This document shows, piece by piece, positions 11,210 to 22,900 of a DNA stretch of 64,000 nt. Origin of the DNA: Meconema thalassinum (taxonomy: Eukaryota; Arthropoda; Insecta; Orthoptera; Tettigoniidae); the NCBI GenBank assembly GCA_946902985.2, contig OX336389.2, positions 985,302,482-985,366,481 on the forward strand, read 5' to 3'. A program made the position numbers and the translations under genes. How positions within the stretch are numbered: position 1 is the first letter of the stretch; each line of letters opens with the position of its first letter. The notes beneath the pieces are model-generated. The model was not told the DNA's origin. It did not search any database and saw only the letters and a program-made list of their open reading frames with translations.

Positions 11210-14200
11210 AATAAATCACTTGATAGTCTAAAGTCATCCATCTTACTCTCAGCTAATGATCTAACTCTCCTTTCTACAATACCCGCATACACTTTGCCTG
11301 GGACACTTATCAAAGAAAGCCTCTATAATTTTTGCAATATTTTCTGTTACCTTGCTTATAGATTGGGTCGATTACTGCTTTTGTCCAGTCGGAGGGTACC
11401 TTTCCTAAATCCCATGCCAATTCGATTATCGTATGCAGCCATTTCATCTTTGCCTTCCCTCTGTACTTCAAAATTTCTGGCTGAATTTCATTTACCCCTG
11501 ATGCTTTGTGACATTGTAGTGTATTTACCACCATCTTTTTGAAAAGAAATTGTAGTGTTTTTGACAACTATTGTGGTGTATTGCTGGTATCCATTGCAGG
11601 TAAAGTTCTTACTAGGATTCTGGTTATTTCCCTCCAAAGTTATTTCTGAGAGATCCTGCCAGAGTCTGTGTGGTTTTTACACCTGCTGATTCACAACTGA
11701 CATGATCTTTTGTGGATGACAACTACGGTACAGGAAAAGTGCAGAGAGCAACAGACCTGGAAAAGGCCTTTGATTCAGTCCCGAGACCAGCTATGTGGGC
11801 GGTTTTGTGACACTTCGGTTTTCCTGTACATTTTGTGGATCTGATGCAGACACTCCACGATGGCATGTCTGGGCAGGTTCTTTACCAAACTAACACCTCT
11901 GGTGTATTCTGGATCACTCGTCGATTAAAACAAGATTTGTGTCCTTGCGCCAATACTCTGCTCTTTACTTGGGTGCCAAGCTCTAGGAAACTTCTACAGA
12001 CAACTCAGGTGTTGAATTTGAATTATTATTTTGATGTAGGACTCCTTAATTTGACTAGATTTTGCTCCCATAGACAAACAAAAGTTATTAGGTTAACTGA
12101 AATGTAGTATGCTGATGATGCTGAAGCACCTAATTTGTTACAAACTACAACATTATTGTGCAGATTAAGGCTTTCACGGCCCGGAATAATATTAACATTA
12201 TTCATGCTTTGGGGATATTGCCGTGTGAAAATAAAATTTCAAACTCTAAACGTTTCGAAAGGAACCTTGCCTCCATTTTCAATAGAATTAAAACATTGTG
12301 GCCAAAGAATGTGTCATAATGTCGATTATTCAGGTCCTTATTGACGTAACTATAACCTTGGAAGAATAATAAAATTTCCGCGTTTCAATACTGTTTATTT
12401 GCTAATTACTTACAGGGACATGTTTCGAGGGCTAACACTCCCCCTTCATCAGCCTGTCCAACAAAACTTCACAAAGGAAAACTTTCCTTGTATAAGCACA
12501 TATAAATCACATGAAGAATAAATAAAATGTTCTCCAATCCATTCAACACCAGATTTTTGGAACATGTCAATGCCATCAAACACAATAAATTTTCAGCGAT
12601 GGGCAACCACATGGCAGAAACTGGACATAAATTGAGGCGTTGACAAGGAAAAGGTAGTAAGTGCCAAAAATGAAATTTTTCAGGAGAAGCAAAAAACGAT
12701 TTGTGATCATTTTGTTAGCACTTTATTACACAAAATACTTCCAAGTTGAAGAAATCCACTCACTTAACATACTAAATAAACAATTTTCAGAATTGGGCAT
12801 AGCATGGTGGTAAAATAATTTGTTTATACCAGGTAGAAATGGCGATTTCAACACAATCAGTACTACTACTTGAAACTCCTTTTGTTAGGCACAGATATCC
12901 CTGTAAAATGCGTGATACTTTTTATCCAGGAAGTCCATCATCGATAATAAATCCTTCTTTTTAGCTTCATTGATGACTATTCTTCTTTCAAGGGGTTGCA
13001 AACTCTGAAGATTGGTGATGGCCTCGAATGACTGATGCCTTTTGAATATAGCATGTTCCTTCCACATTTCAATTTCATTAAATGACTGTCTTGTTTTAAT
13101 CACGGGGAAATCTTCTCTTGAAATTCGAATCCAGCTGACTGTGCTTATTTTAAGAGCACCCGTACTCAAAAATTTGTCAGATTCAGCAGCAAAGTCAAAA
13201 AAGTCATCGTTTTTCATCATAATTACATTATTGGGCTTGAAAACTTTAGCACTGCGAATCATTTCAGCTACTTCCTCTGGAACCATTGTCTTACATTGTT
13301 TCTTTCTCTTTTCGATGATGCCAAATTCCCTGTCACAGGGCATGTAGGAGTGTCCGGAAACCAGGAATTTTAATTCAACAGAATCAAAATAGTTTTTTGC
13401 AATGACATAAATCATAACCATTAACACCATTCGATTCTTATTCTGCCCTGCGCAGTTATCACACCATAGCTGCAAATTCCTTTTGGCAGTGATACAGGAT
13501 GAGAGAGCTTTAAGCATGCAAGATGCGACCTCGTTCCCACCACGCCCGGCAATGCCCTCATGCCACAAGCACATGAAACTTTGCCCTGTGTCACCAAGGT
13601 GAAGGCACAAGTTATAATTTGAAAGTTGGCGGGAGTAAAACATATTGGAATGTGTTAACGTGGGAGTGAAAATCACTTGCTGCATATCAACACTCAAAGT
13701 AGATGATTTACTTGAGGGCATACGTGACATAGTGTTGTCATAGTTGAGAGCTTTTGTAGCCTTTTCTGCTTTACGCAAGTGTAGCTCCTTTCGGGATATC
13801 AGAGAAAATTTTTCTGACCCAACTGCGCAATTTGCTTTCATCCGTAATAGGTCACATGTTGAGCAAGTATCAGCCCGTGGGCGATGAAATGATAACTTCT
13901 TACGAAACTCTTTATTAAAAATCTTCCGGTAAAATCTGTGATCAATGTCTTTATCAGGATGCTGTAATTTGAACGCCCTGTACATTCTGTGAATGTTAAG
14001 GTCAGGGCTCAGGTAACATTTTGAAGATTTGTGTCGGGAATAGTGGCTTTGCTCCGTAGGAAATGACATGATGTGCGATTTTACGAGTTCTTTATCAGCT
14101 TGAGTGTATTTTAACTTGTGAGCATGCGAGTTAGGGTTTTTCCCTCGTTGGTCTTGGAACACTTTGTCTCCCTTCTTCAACTTTTCTATCAAAGTGTAAA

Positions 14201-16927
14201 CACGTTTGTCTGATAGTCCTAGCATGTCTTTAAACGATCTGCTGCATACCTGCAAATGTCCATTGCCAGAGGGTAAAGAATAGGTTACAGAAACTTGTCT
14301 TTTACTTGACGCTGGATCATTGTATTTTCCATTCCTCCTTCTCTGAATGTTGACAATGTTAATCAGACCCATGAGATATGTACCTTGCACGTCTGCTGTC
14401 TGTCTCCAAAATTCGGTGTGGTGTTTGCTTATTTCTTCTTGAGTGAAACAGTGGCACTTGTAACGACATTTACATGTTGCTTGGAAAAGTAGAAAATATT
14501 GGTTACGTTATGTCTCTTGTTTAATGAGTTTGCCTGGATACACGTCAACAATAACAGCTATTTTGAAGTGAGGATATATATCTCAAGAAGTGTCACTTAA
14601 CTTACCATTTTGAAAGGACCAGGTTTTGTTGGCATGTTGATTTTCACAATAATTTGAGTATCACTTCCACGAAACAATTGGACACGTGTTTGGCGCGCAA
14701 GGCAGTTACTACGTTCTCTGCGCCAAGAGCCCCGTACATGCCACAAGAGCGATCTAGCGGGAACAATTTCAAGCTGTTCTAATCACCGAACGACTTCCTA
14801 CTTTCTCTGAGGTGTTGGCCTAGGTTCTTACTACCTTCTTCGCGAAAAAAACGAAAATTTCATTTTTGGCGCTTACTACCTTTTCCTTGTCAACTCCTCA
14901 ATTTACAACCATAGACAATAATTTAGAAATTTTACATCAAGAAAATAAAGGCATGCTCATGAATATTCTGGAACAAATAGAATAATGTTATTGGTTTTAC
15001 GTCCCTTTTAACTACACTGGCTTTTAGAGACGCCGGGGTGCCGGAATTTTGCCCCGAAGGGGATCTTTAACGTGCCAGTAAATCTACGGACTCGGCTCCC
15101 TCGCATTTGCGCACCCTCAAATGCCAGCTGACTGCACCAGGATACGAACCTGCAACCTTGGGCCCAGAAAGCGAGAACGTTACCCCTGAGTCACGCAGCC
15201 AGCCGGAACAAATAGAAATTGATAAAGCACAGAGATTTAACCCTTCACACAATCTTAATGAAATAATATTTGAAACCAGCATTTTATACAGAACACTAAT
15301 AGACGAATTATATAGTAATAGATAAAATTCCCGCTATATTCCACTACTCATACCCATCATTTTTCATAACATACTAAAGATTGACACCTCTCATTCTACG
15401 TAGTAATCAATCACCATAACAGCAATACACGGCGCGTCAACAAACCCCATTTCTTCTCATTTCCTTAGCCTCCCACCTTCCCCAACCCTAACCGCCACCT
15501 TTTACCAAGCACGTCACTGACACTCAGCTGTAAGAGTCTTCGCAAGGCGCATTCGATTTGTTTTTGTTCACGCCCGAGCACACTGCAGTTTGGCGGCGCA
15601 TGACGTGGTCACAAGTTTTCTCCGCCTTGACGTTTGCAAGGAGCAACATGGGGACCAGAGTGGTCCCACGATGACGAAGTGGGGACAGCGGCCCGAAGCA
15701 CCGGCCCAATTCAGAAGTTTTGGTGCACCTAGGCCTTAGTAATCCATTAAGAGTATCTTCTTTGGAGCGTCGAGCGGGAATTGTAAATAATGGATTGGAC
15801 AACATTTTATTTATTCTTCATGTGATTTATATGTGCTTATACAAGGAAAGTTTTCCTCAAAGTCAAAGAATGTGTGTCGATAGACTTACAAATACTAGAG
15901 AAATTCCCCTGTTCCGTCACCAGAGAGCAGCCAGAAACTACTGTATGGACCTTGGTAGAAAAACTTGCCATATTAATTAGAACGACGGACAGAGTAGTAA
16001 GGAAGGAGAAGGAAAAGGGGGCGGAGAAAAAATTGAGACTTGTCATTCTTCGAGGGCGGGAGCAGGGGAAAAATTGAGACTCATCATTCTGCGAGGGCCG
16101 GAGCGGGGGAAAAATTGAGACTCCTCATTCTTCGAGGAGTCTCAATTTTTTTCCCGCCCCCTTTTCCTTCTCCTTCCTTACTACTCTGGTACGTTTTCCT
16201 ACCAAGGTCCATACAGTCGATTCTGGCTAATCTCTGACGAAGAACAGGGGAATTTCTCTAGTTTTTGTAAGCTCAATTGGCAAACATTCTTTGGCCACAT
16301 TGTTTTAATTCTATTGAAAACTGAGGCAAGGTTCCTTTCGAAACGTTGAGGGTTTTAAATTTCATTTTCAGATGGCAATGTCCCAGTCCCAAAATCATGA
16401 ATAACTTTAATACATTATTATTGCTTGATTAACCACTGTATAAATATTCTTCTATTGGTACGGAATGAATGACGGGGAAGGCAACAGATTTGGTCTTGCA
16501 GAGGTGTGTTCTAAGAGAAGGATTGAATATATTAAGATGATAAATTGATGGGCTAATGTAAATGAGTTGTCAACCCATTGTGGAGAATGTGGTTAACCAA
16601 CATAAAGCAATGGTTGAGTGAAACTTGGGAACTGTCAAGTAAATTTGTTAGTCAATTACATCGCTTCATATGCAGACTGACCTTGCTGTATGGGAGTGAG
16701 AGCTAAGTGGATTCAGGACATCTTGTGTGGAGTACTGAGCAGCACAATACTTCATAGCGAGTAGAGCAGGGCAGTGAAGGATTAGGCTACGGTTGGCCTA
16801 TTTGACAGAGAAAGGCGTTTGACATCAGGAGTCGGGTTACTGAACACTGATAAGTTTCATCAAATATATTTGAGCTTGATTACAATACGTTGATAGTAAA
16901 ATTTATTTGATAACCAAGATGAGAAAC

Positions 16928-16966
<39 letters not shown>

Positions 16967-19900
16967 GGCACAACATGCTAGAATAGCCACAACACCGGTA
17001 GCCTTATGTGGCTCTTGAGTTTATGCAGAATTATAAATACCAGAAGTATTGTTCAAAAATGTTCGGCCCATGAAAGGACCCAGAAGGAAAGTATGATATG
17101 CAGTGGAACCCTGTTAACCCGAACTCCGGTAATTCTAAAATCCGGTTAATCCGATCAGAAATACCGGTAAGTTATTCAATTTTTTCTTTGCTGCTTATTG
17201 AAATGAAAGATCACATTATAGAATGAAGATTTAACTTACTTGCATTTTATTAGTCATACTTGACTAGAATAACTTAATGTAAACATAATTTTCCGCTATC
17301 AGACACATGTATTGGCTGAAACATAGCCTATTTATTCAGCAGATCTAAGTGATTTTACAAATAAAAAAGTTAAGTATTGCATAATAAAAAGTTGCTATAA
17401 AATATGAGGAAAAATGGATAAGTTAGCTTGAAAATAATTTATTTGCTTGAAAATAATTTATTTTGCTTCAGTAACCACTATGAACAGAAAAGTGGGTGGC
17501 TAGTTACTTGATTAATCAAACAAAATAGAAATTTTCTAAACAATGCAAAAACCCATTCGTGAATGCGAACGTCAATCTTAAGTTGGAGGTAACTGATATG
17601 AGGGTATACATAGCTAAAAAAATCAGTCAGTCTGAAAGACTAGACGTTGTATCATTTCAAATGACGCATGCTACAAATGCTACACATGTTAGAAAGGCTC
17701 AGGAGGGCTTCTCGCTTTGCTCGAAGCCCCAGGACTCTTTCAACAGACTGCATCACCCATTAACTTAGGCTTCCCACGAGGGGCACCTCTTTAAGGGTCA
17801 CGGGAAGAAATGTGTTTCTTGTACTTATATTACAGATGTGTTTGGTTGAATAAAGCGTAAATTGTGTACTTTTTGATAGCGGTTTTGTGGCAAGCCGGCG
17901 GAAACCTTTGCCTCCCTGTCAGAAGGATCATTTGGCCGTAAATTTGAATTAGTGTAAGGATTTAGTATGAGTGTCCAGATTTAGACAATAGCCTACTCCA
18001 TGAAGGAGTCATGACTATGCCTTCTGTGTCTGTTTAAAGTATAGAGTAACTGAAATGAGGGAAGTTTATTGAATTTGGTGTTTGTAGAATGTAATTTTCG
18101 ATTTTAATTTGGGGTTTCGTGAAGCGTGTTGCAGAGTTGTTATTTCTCTGAAAAGGAGTGTTTTTGCCCCAGGCAGGCCTGTGTTCGATCTGGCTAGACT
18201 AGTGTAACGGTAGAGAGTTGGGAGATGAGTTGTAGAACCTGGGAGCGAGCAGTGGCGGGGTGAACATTGGGGGGGGGGGCTATTTTGAGTGATAGTAGGG
18301 ATGGAATATTGGGACTGGTTCGATGCTGTGCTCTGACATCCTGCACACCTCTTTAGGAGGCACCCTGTATTCTTATTTCAGACTGACTGTAATTTTTTGC
18401 TCTGACATCCTGCACACCTCTTTAGGAGGCACCCTGTTTTCTTATATGGCATCTTGTATATCTCTTTAGAAGTCACCCTGTATTCTTGTGTTCGCTTCGC
18501 TCAAAGCCCGAGGTCGCTCGACGCCAGGCCTCTTTCAACAGACTCCAATAATCATTAGCGTCTGGTTCTCGCTCCCCGCGTGAGCATGACGTCACGTTCC
18601 CGCGCGGCTGCTTGACGTCACTTCCCGTGCGGCTGCATGACGTCACGTCCGTCACCGTGTCCGTAATGCATAACGATGGACCCAAACCATAACGACGAAG
18701 TCGACAAGATCATTTGAAATTATAAAAGTTCGTCATGATGATCTGTATTGTTGTTTTCTAATGGTTATAACTTTTGTTTTTATTCCTCCTATAAATACAG
18801 ATTTCTTTATTGATAGGAGGAATACAAAGAAAAGTTATAAGCATTGATATCAGGGTAGATTGAATGATTGATTACTGTGACAAACAGTGGAGCTACGACA
18901 GGAGGATATTTGTAATGAGGAGAGAGAGGGTAAGTTAGAAAACAGCACATTAAACGAGACTGTTCCATATGAGCCGACTCATATGTTGGAGTCAGGTGAA
19001 GCAAAAGGGGGAAGAGAGATAATGGAAGATGTTAATGAACTCGGCTACAGAGAGTAAGAGAAACAGAGATTATGGTCATTTTCATTGTTTAATGATTTCA
19101 AGGTGAGAGATTTGTAATCAGGAGACCACTGTGCTAACTGCTAATAGGGGATCATGGAGGAAATTCGCACACAGAGGCTTGCAGACTAGAAAGGCAAAAC
19201 AATCTCTAATTAAAATTAATGAATGAGTTGAAGTACAATTTTCTGCTGAGGACATGGAGCACAGTACACTGCATACACCCAAACAATTTCTGTCTGGGAT
19301 TTCTGGTTGTTAAAGTCTTAATCATACCAAAAGGGTTTGCTTGGGCGAGTGTCTCCAAGACTTTGTCTTAATCTCTAGTTTTATTGTAAAATTGCTCAAA
19401 GAAAACTGTATGAGAATATAATGAATTATGGATGATAGCACAACATGCCACAAAAAATGTATTCCTGCGGGAGAGAGAGAGAGATCGGCAACAACACAGT
19501 GCTTTGTCTGTTCTTATCAAGGTAGTTGTAGTATGGCTCGAAGTACCTTGGTTCCTATATCATCCAGGTGAGAGGTGTCATTCATATTTCATTTCAATCA
19601 ATGACAATAGGTCTATGTACATTTTAATGAACTGCCTGAAAACTAAAACCAAAATAATAAGAGTAAAAGTGAACTTCAAATTATTTGCATTTGCTAGCTA
19701 ATGAAAATGTACAGACAAATTCGTATGGAAGATAAGTCATCATTAAAGACAGTCTTCTAATTTCATACACATGCTAGGAGCTACATATACAATACAGGCT
19801 TGCTCTGGTTTGCCCCTGAAAAATTCTGAACAAGGCGGATAAATGTGTTGGAGCTTTTCACAGAGAATAACATTTGAATGTGTAATTCTTGTGATTATCA

Positions 19901-22900
19901 ATTGACACTCGACTTTCTTTCTATTCCAGGAATTGCAGACGCTAATAGATGAAGCAAATCAGTCCATTGAGGAGTCAGGTGGCTTTTGTACTCCTGTTCA
20001 GGAGGTCCTGGTAGTGATTCTGCATCGAGAAACAATGGGAGGCAGTGTCGGCATCACACTTGCCGGAGGAGCAGACTACGAGACAAAGGAAATCACTGTA
20101 AGAAATATGTAATGCATCCTGCAGCATAGGGGGAGCTGGAAGTGTGGAAATCCCGGCACTGACATCAGCCATCCTTAGTGTGGTATTTCCCAGGGTTTTC
20201 CACACTCCCACCAAGCAAATGTCGGGATGGTAGGCTCCCTTATTTTAAATTCTTGGGTACCTATCCCAATCAATGATAGGAAACAAAGAAAAATCGTTTC
20301 AAGTTTCACTGGGAACCTGGCCTTGATATAGTTGGAGTCTTCGTAAATGAGTTACCATTGGTCCCCCATCGCTACAAACATGGTGAATGATAGTAAATTT
20401 CTTGTTGTTGGATTAAATTAGAACTGCATTCACGGTTGCCACTCGTGCAACCATGTTTGCAGACAAATGGCAGACGTTGAAACTGATACGTGTAATATAA
20501 TTTGAAATTTGACAAGTTGAACTGACCATGGGGACTTTCTAACAGACAAGAGAGTCATACAATAACACTGTCAGCATTTTAGTGATCACATTTACAGATT
20601 ATAACAGGACTAGCAAGCTGCTCTGGCGGTATCTTTAACGGTTTACCCAGCGTGAGCATAAAAGGTGCACGGAGGGCATGTCCCAGACGCAATTCAGAAA
20701 AACCTAGGTGAAGAGCGAAACTCCAAACACTTATACTCTTCTCTCAAGTCTTAACTCGACACTCACCAGTTTGATGCTGGCCGAAGCTGGGGTGATAGAC
20801 TCACTAGCTGGCTCGTAACCTCACTCTGAAGCTAGTAGTTTAAATTTCCACTGAATGGAGATTGTTGGAAGAAATGAAAACGTAAAAACACTTATAGTGG
20901 GCGATGTATCAAAGACAGAGATATGTTGCCACGGACGTTTTTCTAGAACTATTCATGCTGAACAATTCGTACACTCATAGTATGTAGATATGTTTTAACG
21001 GTTTACCCAGTGTAAGCTTAAAAGTCGCACAGACAGCAGGTTTCTCTTAAACTCGATTCACTGAAATCGTTACTGCTCGGCATCTTTTAGTCATAAGTTA
21101 AATGAATGTTTATGTACAAAATCCTTCCTCGATAAATCCTTTACAGAATGGTGAAACTGCATCAAAATCCATCCAGTGGTTCTTGAAATTACCCGTAACA
21201 TCCAAGAATCGGGGACTTTGTTTTATACTATGTAGAGATAATACAAAAGTGTTCCATAGCAATCCTGTGTTACTGAGCCTTTTTATCTACATATCCCGGT
21301 CATGTTGGACCGACCGCTGCACCCCAAGTGATAGTTTGAGTTGCCAATATTACGGTGTGATACACTTAAGTTCAGAGTGAAATTTAAATCCACACAATCA
21401 AATAAATTATAATTTTAAATTTTTCAAGAATATAATAATATTGTAATATGTTATAATATTTTTCACAATATGATTATTATACTCTGAATTACCAATAAAG
21501 CTCGCTGACAGCTGTCAAAGCTAGCACGTGGGGAAATGCTCCATTGCCACTGAGGCAGATCATCACTCATAACATTCCAAGAGGCTTGTAGGAAGACGCA
21601 AATACTGGGTAAGTTAGCCCCCTGCCTGGCGCTCTAATGACCGTGACGAGTGAAGCGACACTGAGTCAAACCATGTGCTTACTGCTGTGTCGGCATACAT
21701 TGCAACATTGCTCACTGTTGCCATGGAGACTGTTACCCCTCTCGTCGCCACTCCTCACCTCACCCATCAAGCGGATGACAGCTTTCACCGAGCATCTTTT
21801 GTAAATCATAGTATAGTTGTAATCTTACACAAATATAATAGGAAACTAATACTTAAGATACATCACAAACCTGTAGACGGAAGAATGGGCGAGGTGCAAT
21901 AACTTCAAAATGCTGTCTGATACCGAGCACTGGTTTGTTTTAAAAACTTTTTCAGACATTTATAAACATTTATTTAACTTTTCTGTTTTACCATCCGAAC
22001 CCTATCTGTTTTGATCAATGGTATTTTATATATCGCATGATCTGCAAAAACAAAGATTGGCACCAAAATAACATGTTAATGATAATTAGGCCTTGTATTA
22101 AGTATTTATGACTTAATTTTACATCATCTGAAAGAGTGGAAACGTAATCAACTTATTTGATTTTGCAATATTGCTTTGAATTGCTGATGAAAATTTCTGC
22201 CCAATCAATACTTAAAATTGCCTTAACACAATTATGTAATCGGGTACATGTTTCGGGTAACTTTCTAACCCTTCTTCAGCCTATTATCACAGATCAATAT
22301 TGTCAATTCACACATCACACAAAAACACACAAAAACACACTAAGTTATAATTAAAACATGCATTATATAGTCCAATTGACAATAATGATCTGCGATAATA
22401 GGCTGAGGAAGGGTTAGAAAGTTACCCGAAACATGTGATTAAATAATTGTGTTCACGACAATTTTAAGTATTGATTGGGCAGAAATTTTCATTACCAATT
22501 CAAAGTGATCAATTTGTCAATACGGACCTAAAATAATGGAAGTCAATTTTAATGATCCTTTGCATTATAGGGAAATGGGCAACATCGCAGGGGTAGGAAA
22601 GTACGAAGCTATTTTCTGGACAAATGAGTGCAAGTGAGAGGCAAATACCACATTTAATTCCGTACCGCCTTTCAAGGTAGACACACACTGTGGAGACTTG
22701 GGTGAGAGAAGTATTCCAACTCTCACTCACATGATCAGCACAAAGGTGTTCATTGAATTTCTTCTATCGTGCTTTCCTATGAGCACCGCTGCACTAGAAA
22801 TATCCATGTTGAAAACAAATTCAGCCCTTAACAAGACAATCATGATTGATGCAATTGACAGTACGAGTACTAGTAATGTCTAATTTTCTTTTTGTACTAT

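Larger units (their letters stand above)
12530..15325 (+). pseudogene. Penelope-like element GIY-YIG endonuclease C-terminus
   Basis: Plus-strand coding remnant. At 12550-12627 it reads [12 protein letters not shown]…NHMAETGH, the C-terminal half of the GIY-YIG nuclease of Penelope-like elements (expected pattern R-x3-EH…HxxExxH). It resumes at 14906 with [16 protein letters not shown] and, after a SINE, ends near [11 protein letters not shown] with a stop at 15323-15325. Two insertions split it: a 2.28-kb transposon (12628-14905) exactly after the ETGH histidine, and a reversed SINE (14983-15204). No RT domain is left, so the element was 5'-truncated before or after insertion. Confidence 0.75.
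22174..22505. repeat. Long inverted repeat, PLE-like, hammerhead-like cores
   Basis: Arms 22174-22309 and 22373-22505 are near-perfect reverse complements around a 63-bp spacer with acacaaaaacacac repeats. Both arms contain ctgargaagggttag and acccgaaacatg in opposite orientation. Resembles paired terminal repeats of a Penelope-like element. Confidence 0.8.

Noticed and set aside
13042..13347. 101-codon plus-strand frame
   Set aside because: Antisense shadow of the 501-codon transposase frame.
22320..22345. Short direct repeats acacaaaaacacac as a CRISPR-like array
   Set aside because: Only a simple-sequence spacer of an inverted repeat; no regular spacer structure and a eukaryotic context.
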